From Chitinophaga niabensis (lineage in GTDB: Bacteria > Bacteroidota > Bacteroidia > Chitinophagales > Chitinophagaceae), in assembly GCA_017849435.1 (NCBI GenBank), contig JAFIGY010000009.1:434001-498000 (forward strand): DNA of 64,000 nucleotides, written 5' to 3'. The number at the start of each line of letters is the position of its first letter. Position 1 is the stretch's first letter. The notes under the pieces are model-generated. The model was not told where the DNA came from and searched no databases. It saw nothing but the letters and a program-made list of their open reading frames with translations. Both the position numbers and the translations under genes were made by a program. This document shows positions 27,280-36,314 of this stretch, piece by piece.

Positions 27280-27969
27280 ATGAAGTCTAATTCCGGTATG
27301 AAAAATCCGCAACTTAAAAAGGTTTCCGGCGGTTTAAAATTGTTTGTGGCTTTTTGTTTTGTTGCTACATTTTTAGCCTGTACAAAGGAAAATTTGGTAA
27401 CCCAAAATGAAGTTCCACTTAAAAATTCGTTGCAGTCGAAAGAAGTTGAACTGTTGAAAGTAGATAACTTTGGGGCATATCTCAGTTCACTTCCCCCAGA
27501 GCAAAAGACGATGGCTTTACTGGGCTATGCCAACGAGCAAAAACGTAATATTCTGCGACAAAATGAAGCAGGTTTAGACAAGCGAAGAATGAATAATAAT
27601 GTGTCAAAATCTTCAACGAGCTCAAGTGCACCTTCGGAAATTGATGCTGTTGGCTATACTCCTTCAATTGATGTCGATAGCACCGGATCAGTTCGATGGA
27701 CTGTTGTTGAGCATGTTTGGCAATGGTGGAAGGTTGAAGCTAGCGACAAGGTGTCCATCAGTGTTAAGGGTGATATAACAAATATTGAACATGAAGGAAG
27801 TCAGCTGGCCGGGGCTACCGTAATTGTATCATGGACTGAAGGTATTGTGCAAAAGCATTTCACGACTCATGTTGCAATCGTCAATGTTGAAGGTACCATT
27901 TCGGCAGGCATTTTCTCAGATAAAAAAAGCGGGATAGTTACCTTGAATGGACCTAAAACACGCATATAA
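27280..27969 (+). CDS. Orphan lipoprotein, unknown function
   Basis: A 229-residue protein that I do not recognise. After a basic N-terminus, a hydrophobic stretch ends in the lipobox FLAC, making Cys34 the likely lipidation site. Next comes a helical, charged segment (LLKVDNFGAYLSSLPPEQKTMALLGYANEQKRNIL), a Ser-rich linker (SKSSTSSSAPS) and a C-terminal beta-rich part with tryptophans (VRWTVVEHVWQWWKVEASDKVSISVKG). Codon use is AT-rich, unlike the flanking core genes, which suggests acquisition by transfer. It lies in the stretch between tRNA-Gln and a broken RhuM gene, and the next gene encodes another envelope protein that may be a partner. Confidence 0.65.
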   Translation: MKSNSGMKNPQLKKVSGGLKLFVAFCFVATFLACTKENLVTQNEVPLKNSLQSKEVELLKVDNFGAYLSSLPPEQKTMALLGYANEQKRNILRQNEAGLDKRRMNNNVSKSSTSSSAPSEIDAVGYTPSIDVDSTGSVRWTVVEHVWQWWKVEASDKVSISVKGDITNIEHEGSQLAGATVIVSWTEGIVQKHFTTHVAIVNVEGTISAGIFSDKKSGIVTLNGPKTRI

Positions 27970-28029
27970 AGCTTAACTGGTTATAGTTTAATGAATGAAA
28001 AACGCTAAGGTTATGGCTTCTTACAATTT

Positions 28030-28854
28030 ATGAAGAAATATTTTACATTATTGGGTACGGCTGTAGTTGTTTTGCTCCTATTAATGACAATAGTGGCTTT
28101 TGCAGTTAATTTTAAGACGAAGAAATTTGAAATCAGAGAATATATAGGGAAAGTAACAGTTGAAATCCGGAGCAATGAACAACAAATTGATCAGATGATG
28201 GGAGGTATTACTATTCTCTTGAGTAAGAAATACATGTTGGAATATAACAGGTTAATTCGATCTTCGGATTGGGATAGTGTGTCTCAGAAAGCGATCACAT
28301 ATAAACCGGGTGATCCCGGATATATGGTTCTTCAAAATTATGCGGTGACTGATATGAGTACTGGAGTCTTAGTGCAATTTGACACTAATCTCGTCTCTCC
28401 CAAAGTTGTAGCCTGCATGCCTGCAGCTAAAAAAGACCGTGGCTTTATGCCAAATGGACAAAAGGAAATGGACCTTATAGCAAACGTTGTTTCGGGATTT
28501 ACTTACAATAAGGATACTATCATTGATAAAGTGAATTATAAGGTTTTAACGTATAGTAAAAGGGAAAGGGTCAGGAACAGTGTTGTTTTAGAGAAAGGTG
28601 TAGCTTATCTTAATCCAGGTATGCGTGATTTTCCAATAAGAATAAGTCATCATTTGGATAGAAAGTATGGAGGGTGGGTGAATAGATTGGACTTATGGCT
28701 AAAAGATACAATATCCGGGCGGAACGAGAAGGTTGTGACTGCTTTGAAATTTTCTACCCACTTGACCCCAAAGGAGTCGAATGTAATGAGAAAACTCATT
28801 CCTATTGCTAAAGCATATTTGGATACAGCAAACCTTAGCCAACGTGTTTTTTGA
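28030..28854 (+). CDS. Orphan single-pass membrane protein, unknown function
   Basis: A 274-residue protein with no family that I recognise. The N-terminus MKKYFTLLGTAVVVLLLLMTIVAFAVNF is a membrane anchor or uncleaved signal, and the remainder should lie outside the cytoplasm. The body mixes beta-like segments (KVTVEIRSNEQQIDQMMGG; VGAYLNPG-like turns) with basic loops, and has no obvious catalytic motif. It is AT-rich like the preceding lipoprotein gene, from which it is separated by 60 bases, so both could be one accessory module. The stop is followed within 50 bases by the broken end of the RhuM-like gene on the other strand. Confidence 0.6.
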   Translation: MKKYFTLLGTAVVVLLLLMTIVAFAVNFKTKKFEIREYIGKVTVEIRSNEQQIDQMMGGITILLSKKYMLEYNRLIRSSDWDSVSQKAITYKPGDPGYMVLQNYAVTDMSTGVLVQFDTNLVSPKVVACMPAAKKDRGFMPNGQKEMDLIANVVSGFTYNKDTIIDKVNYKVLTYSKRERVRNSVVLEKGVAYLNPGMRDFPIRISHHLDRKYGGWVNRLDLWLKDTISGRNEKVVTALKFSTHLTPKESNVMRKLIPIAKAYLDTANLSQRVF

Positions 28855-28903
28855 AAACATTAAGCTTTCAGGGATATCAGACAATGCAAAATCCGAATAT
28901 AAT

Positions 28904-29244
28904 TTTGATGAGATAGTCCCTTAGTGTTTTGTTGACCCGGATGCGGAACTCCGTACCTCTGGGAGATTTGATGCGGTAGCCAACGGAAATGATGACATAC
29001 TAGTTATAAGACATCACTGGTTTGTCAGAATTTGCAATTTGCACTTTTTGCAAATTGCTTTTTTCATTTAATTCTTTCTCGTTGAATATATTCTTAATGT
29101 GTCTGGAGATTACAGAGGGGGTCTCTGGAACAACTCCACCATTTGCGCTTGCGTAAGCCAAACCGTATCATTCCCCAACTTCACATCAATGGTAGTTTCC
29201 CCATCGGGTGTCTGATAGATAAATATATTTCCTGTTTTCATCAT
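28904..29244 (-). pseudogene. RhuM-family protein gene, decayed and truncated
   Basis: Read from the ATG at 29244, the frame gives a clear RhuM N-terminus: IFIYQTPDGETTIDVKLGND, then TVWLTQAQMVELFQR. A one-base loss near 29122 breaks the frame. The next frame continues the family (PSVISRHIKNIFNEKELNE, then SNLQKVQIANSDKPV). A TAG at 29000-29002 interrupts it, after which VGYRIKSPRGTEFRIRVNKT and LRDYLIK are still legible. Homology ends near 28904, where about two thirds of a normal gene of roughly 330 codons should remain. RhuM proteins are common on prophages, plasmids and islands. The relic therefore marks past mobile DNA. No transposase is visible at the breakpoint. Confidence 0.8.
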
Positions 29245-29333
29245 CCTAAAAATAAAGAATCGTGAAAAACGAAAATCACATCCATTCACATCTGTGCGAA
29301 ATAAAATCAGAACAGTATCCTTAACTTTAACAC

Positions 29334-29648
29334 ATGAAAGAAGAATACTTCCCCCTGCCCCTCGTTAAAAACGAGGCTGAGCGCCGTTTCGAGCTCACAT
29401 TGGACGGTCATACGGCCTTTATCGAATATAAGGAGCACCACAACAAGATCTGGCTGATCCATACAGAAAGCCCGGATGCCCTTGCAGGCAAAGGCATTGC
29501 AACCGCGTTGATCGAAAAAACGCTTGCATGGATCGAGGGGAATCATTATAAGCTTATCCCCATTTGCCCGATGGTAGTGGCTTACATCAAACGGCATCCT
29601 GAATGGAAGCGGATACTCGAAGAGCATGCCGCGGAATCATTCAAATAA
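29334..29648 (+). CDS. GNAT-like N-acetyltransferase, YjdJ type
   Basis: A compact GCN5-related acetyltransferase fold of 104 residues. The family's acetyl-CoA-binding loop is seen as ALAGKGIATALIEKTLAWIEGN, matching the R/Q-x-x-G-x-G/A pattern, and the strand-helix end LIPICPMVVAYIKRHPEW is typical of the small YjdJ/Gcn5-like group. The N-terminal part is a short beta-meander (RFELTLDGHTAFIEYKE). The substrate is unknown; relatives are small cytoplasmic proteins. Base composition returns to the level of the core genes here. It faces the 29658 gene tail-to-tail at nine bases. Confidence 0.88.
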   Translation: MKEEYFPLPLVKNEAERRFELTLDGHTAFIEYKEHHNKIWLIHTESPDALAGKGIATALIEKTLAWIEGNHYKLIPICPMVVAYIKRHPEWKRILEEHAAESFK

Positions 29649-29657
29649 ATCCGATAC

Positions 29658-30473
29658 CTATTTTCGTTTGGAGATATCGTTCACCCACTGCCCGAAGTTC
29701 AGGGACACACCGATGTTCAGGGATACGGGCTGGAAGTAGTCGTTGATATGATGCTGGCTGTAGGTTTCGTCATTGATTGGAACGGTGAACATCAATTGTG
29801 CATGCCATTTCACGTAGCGATATCCCACGCGTACGGTGAATGCGGGTTCAAAGAAGGGAACGGCTTTATTGCCCAGCTGCCGGAAATCGTCCCTGCGGGT
29901 AGTGTCGCCGGCAAAAGCTTTGCTGCCCATTTCCAGATCATAGAATTTTACAACGGAGAAGCGTGAAGAGAAAGCGGCTTCCACTACTTTGTGCGACAGG
30001 CCGAAGCTGGGTTGCAGGAAGAATTTGGAAAAACGGGTGCGCAGCAGGTAATCCTGGTTGGTGGCGGTGTTGGGAGCGTTACGGTATTCCCGGTCGAGGG
30101 TTTTAAAGCCACCGTTTCCATAGCCCGCGTATACGTCGAAAACGGCGCGGTGATCCGGACCAAGCGGTTTGAAGTAACCTACCGCGCCTTCTATCACTCC
30201 TCCACGGGCATACCTGTCTACAAACAGATCATTGCTTTTGTCGTCGCTGTTATAGAGGAAATTGCGATATACATATTGACCGTTCACCATCACTGCAATA
30301 TTATCAGACACTGCATAAGCGGCCTGCCAGTTAGAGAGGGAGAGGTTGGCCTTGAATTCGTTCTTTTCTTTTAATAGCGGCGCATTCACCTGGTTGGGAA
30401 CATAGATGTTCCGGCTGCAGGAAGTAAAAGCCAGTACAGGTAGTGCCATGAAAAGGAGGCGGATCGATCTCAT
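29658..30473 (-). CDS. Outer-membrane-type lipoprotein, unknown function
   Basis: A 271-residue protein. The N-terminus MRSIRLLFMALPVLAFTSCSRN ends in a lipobox-like TSC (Cys19). The rest alternates polar and hydrophobic residues with many aromatics (AVMVNGQYVYRNFLY; VFDVYAGYGNG; FTVRVGYRYVKWHAQLMFTVP) and ends in a barrel-like strand, VSLNIGVSLNFGQW. This suggests a small beta-barrel or barrel-like outer-membrane protein, a common and poorly studied type in Chitinophagaceae. It lies 28 bases downstream of the LacI-type regulator gene on the same strand and may be cotranscribed with it. Confidence 0.65.
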   Translation of the reverse strand: MRSIRLLFMALPVLAFTSCSRNIYVPNQVNAPLLKEKNEFKANLSLSNWQAAYAVSDNIAVMVNGQYVYRNFLYNSDDKSNDLFVDRYARGGVIEGAVGYFKPLGPDHRAVFDVYAGYGNGGFKTLDREYRNAPNTATNQDYLLRTRFSKFFLQPSFGLSHKVVEAAFSSRFSVVKFYDLEMGSKAFAGDTTRRDDFRQLGNKAVPFFEPAFTVRVGYRYVKWHAQLMFTVPINDETYSQHHINDYFQPVSLNIGVSLNFGQWVNDISKRK

Positions 30474-30501
30474 ATCGTCGGTTGTAGGTTTTCCTTCTGT
30501 G

Positions 30502-31533
30502 TTAAAGCATGGAAGATTCCCGCTGAATAAGTTCTACTTCGAATACGAAGTTTTTGGTGACTTTTATTTTTTCATCGTGATTGATCAGCTGCACAAGGGT
30601 TTCCACTGCTTTTTGCCCCATTCTGTACCCTGATTGTTCGATGGTGGAAAGGGAGGGACTGATGATGCGGGAGGAAAGATCGTTGGAATAGCCCACCACT
30701 TTCACCTGTTCCGGCACTTTCACGCCTTTGCGCCGGGCTTCCTGTATGAACGCCACGGCAGAGGTATCGTTGGCGGAGAACATGCCGTCCGGGATATTGT
30801 CCCCGGAGAGGATGTTGCGGGCTGCTTCTGTGGCGGCGTCCAGCGTCAGGTTGTGTACGTGTATGAGCGATTCATCGAACGGTATCTTGTGTTTGGCCAA
30901 GGCCGCCTTGTAGCCGGCAAGCCGCTGCTGGTACAGGTTACAGGTGAGCACCCCGGAAAAATGCGCAATGCGTCTGCATCCTTGCAGAATCAGGTGTTCC
31001 GTGGCCAGGTAACCGCCTTTGAAATCATCGCCGGTGATGGTATAGCCCGGAAAATCCTGTGGAACACGGTCATAAAATACCAGCGGGATGTTATTCTTGA
31101 TGAAAGGGGAGAAGTGGTCGAAATTGATGGTGAACATCGAAGAAACAGCGAGCAGTCCGTCTACACGCAGGGAAAAGAAGGTATGCACCAGTTCTTTTTC
31201 CATCGCTACTGTTTCATCCGACTGTCCGATCACGATACTGAAACCATATTTGTGCGCTTCGTGCTGGATCCCGCTGATGGCCGTACTCTGGAAGTACATG
31301 CTGGTGCGGGGCACTATCAGGCCCAGGATGTTGGAGCGCTTCTTACGCAGGCTTGATGCGATCCAGTTAGGCACATAGCCCATTTCCGTGGCCATCTCCT
31401 GCACCTTTGTGCGGGTTTCCTCATTGATCAGGGGATTGTTCTGTAAAGCCCTCGATACCGTGGAAGCACTCAGGCCCAGCGCCTGCGCAATGTCATAGAT
31501 GGTGATCTTGTTAGTATTCTGACGATCTTTCAA
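30502..31533 (-). CDS. LacI-family transcriptional regulator
   Basis: A 343-residue regulator. The N-terminal helix-turn-helix is clear: ITIYDIAQALGLSASTVSRALQNN (residues 9-32), followed by the hinge and the periplasmic-binding-protein-like effector domain (GLIVPRTSMYFQSTAISGIQHEAHKYGFSIVIGQ; FSANDTSAVAFIQEA; VVGYSNDLSSRIISPSLSTIEQ). It should bind an operator and release it on binding a sugar or related ligand. No sugar operon adjoins it, so its targets are not evident. The divergent HPP-family gene shares its upstream region. Confidence 0.94.
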   Translation of the reverse strand: MKDRQNTNKITIYDIAQALGLSASTVSRALQNNPLINEETRTKVQEMATEMGYVPNWIASSLRKKRSNILGLIVPRTSMYFQSTAISGIQHEAHKYGFSIVIGQSDETVAMEKELVHTFFSLRVDGLLAVSSMFTINFDHFSPFIKNNIPLVFYDRVPQDFPGYTITGDDFKGGYLATEHLILQGCRRIAHFSGVLTCNLYQQRLAGYKAALAKHKIPFDESLIHVHNLTLDAATEAARNILSGDNIPDGMFSANDTSAVAFIQEARRKGVKVPEQVKVVGYSNDLSSRIISPSLSTIEQSGYRMGQKAVETLVQLINHDEKIKVTKNFVFEVELIQRESSML

Positions 31534-31601
31534 TTTGAGGGTTCTGGTTTTATACAGGGCGATATTAAGAAAATTTATTCATAGGTGTACTTTTGTGCCC
31601 T

Positions 31602-32165
31602 ATGAAACATCGTATCAGGAGAACTTACAGGATAGCGCGGTATGTGATCTACCGGGAAACACTGGTGGATAAACGGGATATGGCCTGGTCTTTCCTTGGG
31701 GCTTTTCTCGGTGTGGGACTGATTGGCTTTTTGAATCATTTCCTGTTACCGGTGCGGGATAACCTCTTTGTATTGGGCTCTTTCGGGGCATCGGCGGTGT
31801 TGATATACGGTCATACCCAAAGCCCGCTTGCCCAGCCGCGGAATGTAGTGGGCGGGCATGTGCTGAGCGCAATCGTGGGAGTGACCTTTTGCATGCTGAT
31901 CCCCTGGCCGGACTGGGAATGGCTGGCCGGCGCGCTGGCGGTTTCCTGTTCCATCATTGTGATGCAGCTGACCAGAACCGTACATCCGCCGGGAGGCGCC
32001 ACGGCATTGCTGGCGGTAGCGGGCTCCGCGAAAATCAGGGCGCTGGGCTACTGGTATGTGCTGTCCCCGGTGGCCAGCGGTGTTCTCCTGCTTTTGCTGA
32101 TAGCTATTCTTGTCAATAATATTCCCGGTAACCGGGACTATCCGGCGGGCGGGAAATGGTGGTAA
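31602..32165 (+). CDS. HPP family membrane protein
   Basis: A 187-residue protein with four predicted membrane helices (MAWSFLGAFLGVGLIGFL; LFVLGSFGASAVLIYG; VVGGHVLSAIVGVTFCMLI; WYVLSPVASGVLLLLLIAILV). The naming HPP motif is present in RTVHPPGGATALLAVAG. Members have been linked to nitrite transport in plastids and cyanobacteria; the role in Bacteroidota is not known. I chose the ATG at 31602; a TTG three codons earlier is possible. TACTTTTG at 31588-31595 is a close match to a -7 element only a few bases ahead, which would give a nearly leaderless message. A terminator follows. Confidence 0.9.
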   Translation: MKHRIRRTYRIARYVIYRETLVDKRDMAWSFLGAFLGVGLIGFLNHFLLPVRDNLFVLGSFGASAVLIYGHTQSPLAQPRNVVGGHVLSAIVGVTFCMLIPWPDWEWLAGALAVSCSIIVMQLTRTVHPPGGATALLAVAGSAKIRALGYWYVLSPVASGVLLLLLIAILVNNIPGNRDYPAGGKWW

Positions 32166-32170
32166 AGAAA

Positions 32171-32203
32171 AAAGGAGGCCGGTATGTACGGCCTCCTTTT
32201 TTT
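32171..32203 (+). terminator. Bidirectional terminator between convergent genes
   Basis: AAAGGAGGCCG (32171-32181) pairs with CGGCCTCCTTT (32189-32199). A T run follows on the plus strand, and an A run precedes it, giving T on the minus strand. Confidence 0.85.
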
Positions 32204-32218
32204 ATGCAATGGTTTTCG

Positions 32219-34789
32219 TTATTTCGGGTCTAAGATCTTACTGATACGGTCAGCGAGGTCTTGCAGGTGATAACGGCTCATCGCGTCACCGCTGCCGGCA
32301 GCCGCCGCGCGGATATCGTTGCGCAGGGATGTCAGCTGTGCCCGGCCGAGACTGCTAACGTCTGATTTGGTCGGGTTCGGGAACATGGCAGCAAAAGACG
32401 CCGGGATGCCGGAAGGCAGCTCAGGGGCTTTCAGCAACGCGGACAGTCCGGCTACATATGACTTTTGCAGGTTACGTCGGTAGATATCGATCGGTTTGTG
32501 ACTGTAGAGCTCACTGAAAACACCTTTCTTCAGATCGTTCATGAGATCCGCTGCAGTATAGGTATTACTCTGCTGCGCTTCTGCATTCAGCAGTTTGGTA
32601 AGCGTATTAGTGCTCAACAGACGGCCCAATACTGATTCCTGGCGGGCCAGCACTACTGAAGTGGCGTTCAGGTTGATGCGGGTCAGGATTTCCTTGTCCA
32701 GCAACCATTTAGGCGTAGTGAAGAGTTGCGCCATCAGGAACTGTACGGCTTCCTGCTGCATAGCTTTCGGTACTACTTCGTAGATCGCTCCGCTTTGCTC
32801 TACCGTCTTGGGTGTTTCGTAAATACCACCTACGTTTTTGGCCACATGGCCCATATAACGGCCGAACTGGGTCAATACCTCACCATACAACTCGGAGAGA
32901 TTGGCATAGCCTTCGTTCTCCTGGCGTGTCCAGGCCATAAGGTTGGGCATGATGCGCTGGAGGTTCTTGATACCGTAAGCACTGGCCTTCATGGCGTTGT
33001 CACCGAGGTCTTCGTTCTGGGAACGCGGATCATCCGGGTTGGTTTCTGTACCGAACCAGAATTTCTTGTCCTGTAAGCGGGCGATGGTCCATTTGTTCAG
33101 TGTGCTTTTCTCGGTTTCAGGCGTGGTGCCGGGGATGATCTTGTAACCCCATTCGATCGCCCACTTGTCGTAATAGTTGATGCGTGGATAGAGATCGGCG
33201 CCGGTGATGCCGTCACCCGGCTGCGCCACGTAGTTGAAACGGGCGTAATCCATGATGGAAGCGGCATGGCCGTTCTTTTTCACCCATTCTTTGTTACGCA
33301 GCTTTTCCACCGGGTAGGTAGAGCTCGAGCCGAAGTTATGGCGCAGGCCGAGGGTATGCCCTACTTCATGGGAAGACACGAAGCGGATGAGCTCACCCAT
33401 CAGTTCGTCGTCGAACTGCATTTTGCGGGCGCGTTCATCATTCGGGGAAGCCTGGATGAAGTACCAGTTGCGCAGGAGGCGCATGACGTTGTGATACCAG
33501 TTGATATGGCTTTCCAGGATCTCGCCGGAGCGGGGATCATGTACGTGCGGACCGCTGGCATTGGGCACTTCGGAAGGTTTGTATACGATCGCGGAATAGC
33601 GGGCGTCTTCCAGGCTCCAGGTAGAATCTTCTTCCCGGGTGGGCGCCATTTTAGCGTAGATTGCGTTTTTGAAACCGGCCTGCTCGAAAGCGGATTGCCA
33701 GTCGTTCACCCCCTGGATCAGGTATTTCCGCCATTTCACCGGGGTAGCCGGATCGATGTAGAAAACGATGGGTTTTTTAGGCTCCACCAGTTCGCCTTTG
33801 CGGAACTTGTCCATATCCTCCGGCTTGGGTTCCAGGCGCCAGCGGGTGATCATGATGAGCTTTTTCACGCCTTGCGGATCCGCATCGAAATCGGTTATAC
33901 CGGTAGCGAAGAAGCCTACGCGTGGATCAAAGTAGCGAGGTTGCATGGGAACGGAGGGCAGCAGCACAAGGGAGCTGTTCAGTTCCATGGTCGCGAACCC
34001 GCCACCCATGGGGGGCATGCCGGGCATGGGGGAGCTGCCGCTTTTGGAATAGGTTTTCACCGTTTTAATCTCTACGTTCTCCGGGTAGGATTTCACATCC
34101 AGGATGTAGGATTTATCCGCCTGCGGCATTCCGAGTTTCAGGGCGGATTTCAGGCCGGCGTCGAAGAAGAGGATGTCGTTATCCCCGCTGATATAGTCGG
34201 TGAAATCGAGGATGGTACCGTCGTTGTTCTTCGAGTAACCTTTCACATCGAAAGAAGCCGCGATCGGCTGGATGTTGGAGTTCATCACCGAGTTGTACAT
34301 CGGTTGAGTAGAATCCTTGGATCTTTCGGAGAAAGAAATGTTTTTGAGGAATATGCGGTTGTTCGGTCCTTTTTCAAAGCGGATCACGTTTTCGTTGATC
34401 TGGTCGCCCCCGAAACCGAACATACCCACGCGGGTGTCTGCCGGAGCTTTGGACATGCGGTTCACCACGAGGATGTCGCGCCCGATCAGTTTATCCGGGA
34501 TTTCCACGAAGAACTTGTCGTCCTGCTTGTAAATATTGAACATTCCCGAATCGGATTTGGCTTTCGGGGTGATGAGTTCCGCGAATTTCTTGGGAGCGGG
34601 TTTAGGCGGCGGGCCGGGCATCACGGGCGGTTTAACGGTGGTGTCCTTCGCAGGCGTTGCTGAGGCGGCTGCAGGTGTAGGGCTCTTATCCTTTTTCTTT
34701 TTTTGTGCCTGAGAGGGAGTAGTGGCAATCAAGCAGGTTGCGCACACCACACCTGCCAGGGCAGCAGCAAATTTGCTCTGTAACTGCAT
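32219..34789 (-). CDS. Secreted zinc-dependent met-zincin protease (DUF5117/DUF4953 type)
   Basis: A large secreted protease of 856 residues. I chose the ATG at 34789 because it begins a signal peptide (MQLQSKFAAALAGVVCATCLIATTPSQAQ); a longer in-frame start adds 37 residues without any signal. After a Lys/Pro/Ala-rich linker, the N-terminal domain (DKFFVEIPDKLIGRDILVVNRMSKA) matches the DUF5118/DUF5117 prefix of this group. The catalytic motif HEVGHTLGLRH starts at about residue 474 and supplies three zinc-binding histidines, followed by the SIMDYARFNYVAQ Met-turn. A helical C-terminal domain follows. It is likely periplasmic or surface exposed. The native substrate is unknown. The gene is monocistronic and preceded by a 600-base divergent region. 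Confidence 0.93.
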   Translation of the reverse strand: MQLQSKFAAALAGVVCATCLIATTPSQAQKKKKDKSPTPAAASATPAKDTTVKPPVMPGPPPKPAPKKFAELITPKAKSDSGMFNIYKQDDKFFVEIPDKLIGRDILVVNRMSKAPADTRVGMFGFGGDQINENVIRFEKGPNNRIFLKNISFSERSKDSTQPMYNSVMNSNIQPIAASFDVKGYSKNNDGTILDFTDYISGDNDILFFDAGLKSALKLGMPQADKSYILDVKSYPENVEIKTVKTYSKSGSSPMPGMPPMGGGFATMELNSSLVLLPSVPMQPRYFDPRVGFFATGITDFDADPQGVKKLIMITRWRLEPKPEDMDKFRKGELVEPKKPIVFYIDPATPVKWRKYLIQGVNDWQSAFEQAGFKNAIYAKMAPTREEDSTWSLEDARYSAIVYKPSEVPNASGPHVHDPRSGEILESHINWYHNVMRLLRNWYFIQASPNDERARKMQFDDELMGELIRFVSSHEVGHTLGLRHNFGSSSTYPVEKLRNKEWVKKNGHAASIMDYARFNYVAQPGDGITGADLYPRINYYDKWAIEWGYKIIPGTTPETEKSTLNKWTIARLQDKKFWFGTETNPDDPRSQNEDLGDNAMKASAYGIKNLQRIMPNLMAWTRQENEGYANLSELYGEVLTQFGRYMGHVAKNVGGIYETPKTVEQSGAIYEVVPKAMQQEAVQFLMAQLFTTPKWLLDKEILTRINLNATSVVLARQESVLGRLLSTNTLTKLLNAEAQQSNTYTAADLMNDLKKGVFSELYSHKPIDIYRRNLQKSYVAGLSALLKAPELPSGIPASFAAMFPNPTKSDVSSLGRAQLTSLRNDIRAAAAGSGDAMSRYHLQDLADRISKILDPK

Positions 34790-35390
34790 GTGTTTTGTTG
34801 AGTTTTTGATTGGCTGTTTAAATTGACCCGTTAAAAACGGATTAGATTTCAGTTGCAGCAAAGAACGGGGAAACCGCTTATATCTGATCACAAAATCCAT
34901 AAATGTGAAAAAAGACGTTAGGAACGGAAATAATTTGGGGTTAATTGTTAATCGGATGTAAAAACATCAGTTGTATTGACAACAATTGAGTACCGCGACA
35001 GCTGCGGCTGTAGGGTGAAAGCGGAGAATTAAAATTTCTGTTGGAACATTTGAAAATTTTCTTAAATTGTGCGTCCAACTTTGAAAAAAAATCAATCGAT
35101 TCCGCATGACTTGATCGGCAAAGTTGGTAAGGACAGTAAGAAAAATATTATTTTTTTTGTTTATTTAAGTGTTTGCTCAATTAAGTGTGACGATGGAAAT
35201 GCTCTATAGATGGAGCTTTGAAGCGAATGGTTAAATTTTTGGGTGACACTTGTTTTTTTGAGGAAGGCTTATAACTTTGCGAATCACTGGTTATAAGTCA
35301 ATTATTTTGTGTGACTTGCGTTTGAAATTTCTAAATCTTTATTAACTAACAAACAAACAGTTTAATTTTTAACACTAAAATTCAATCAAC
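34790..35390. other. 600-base AT-rich divergent regulatory region
   Basis: No gene is visible between the protease and exbB. The sequence is rich in A and T and includes the promoter described at 35250-35279. The exbB leader of about 105 bases contains an AAGTCA...TGACTT inverted repeat (about 35296-35318). The protease promoter must lie in the left part, but I see no clear match. Confidence 0.5.
35250..35279 (+). promoter_or_regulatory. Promoter of the exbB-exbD-exbD-tonB operon
   Basis: TTG (35250-35252) and TAACTTTG (35272-35279) are 19 bases apart and match the Bacteroidota -33/-7 consensus. The exbB ATG is about 110 bases further on. Confidence 0.6.
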
Positions 35391-36245
35391 ATGGCTGAGA
35401 CTAAAACAACTGTGACTGCAGCTGCTGCCAAAACTTCTTCTCATCAGGCAAAAAAGTCGTCCAACTTATTTGCTATCCTGGCTGTACCTATCTGTATTGC
35501 CATCGGTTACATTTTTTACATCTTTGTTTTAGGGAACGGAGCCAACTTCCAGGGCGGCAATCCTGAAAATCACCCAGTTGAGGCAGGTATCGGCAAATGG
35601 TTTGGTACCGTGCACAAAGGTGGTGCTATCGTACCGATCCTGATCTCTACCCTGTTGATCTGCCTGACCTTTGTGATCGAGCGCTTCCTGTACCTGGCTA
35701 AGGCGAAAGGCCGTTTCAGCGGTTCTGAGCTGGTACGTAAAGTACAGTATCACCTGGCCAACAAGAATGTAGACGCTGCTCTGGCTGAGTGCGACAAGCA
35801 GAAAGGTTCCGTAGGGAACGTACTGAAAGCCGGTCTGCGTAAATACAAAGAGATGATCGGTAACACAGAGCTGGATACCGAGCAAAAAATACTGACCATC
35901 AAGAACGAGATCGAAGAAACTACTGCGCTGGAACTGCCGATGATGGAAAAGAACCTGGTGTTCCTGTCCACCATCGCTTCTGTAGCTACCCTGCTCGGTC
36001 TGTTCGGTACGGTACTCGGGATGATCAAGGCGTTCTCCGCGATGTCCAACTCCGGTGCTCCTGACTCCGCCCAGTTGGCGCTCGGTATCTCTGAAGCCTT
36101 GATTAACACGGCTTTGGGTATCGGTACTTCCGCTATCGCCATCATCATGTACAACTACTTTACTACCAATATCGACAGCATCACTTACGCTATCGATGAG
36201 TCTGGTTTTACTTTAACACAATCTTTCGCTGCCAACCACAAATAA
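35391..36245 (+). CDS. exbB: MotA/TolQ/ExbB proton-channel protein
   Basis: ExbB-type subunit of 284 residues that, with ExbD, turns proton flow into motion of TonB. Three membrane regions are visible: FAILAVPICIAIGYIFYIFVLG near the N-terminus, IVPILISTLLICLTFVIERFLYL, and the C-terminal pair NLVFLSTIASVATLLGLFGTVLGMIKAFSAM and LGISEALINTALGIGTSAIAIIMYNYF. The G-L-F-G-T-V-x-G-M motif is characteristic. The N-terminus carries an Ala/Lys-rich extension (about 25 residues) outside the usual domain, common in Bacteroidota. It opens an operon with two ExbD genes and tonB. Confidence 0.95.
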   Translation: MAETKTTVTAAAAKTSSHQAKKSSNLFAILAVPICIAIGYIFYIFVLGNGANFQGGNPENHPVEAGIGKWFGTVHKGGAIVPILISTLLICLTFVIERFLYLAKAKGRFSGSELVRKVQYHLANKNVDAALAECDKQKGSVGNVLKAGLRKYKEMIGNTELDTEQKILTIKNEIEETTALELPMMEKNLVFLSTIASVATLLGLFGTVLGMIKAFSAMSNSGAPDSAQLALGISEALINTALGIGTSAIAIIMYNYFTTNIDSITYAIDESGFTLTQSFAANHK

Positions 36246-36314
36246 TTTCGTAAATTATCTGTGGAATTAGCAGGAGATTGAATCTTATTAAGTGAACCAA
36301 AAAAAGGAGTAAAG

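Noticed and set aside
26696..29333. A tRNA-Gln integration site with direct-repeat att ends
   Set aside because: I looked for a second copy of the tRNA 3' end (TTCGAATCCAGGTCGGGC) near the far side of the accessory block and found none; no integrase gene is present either.
33266..34663. 465-codon open frame antisense to the zinc protease gene
   Set aside because: The protease has its HExxHxxGxxH motif and a signal peptide; the antisense product is His- and Phe-rich noise.
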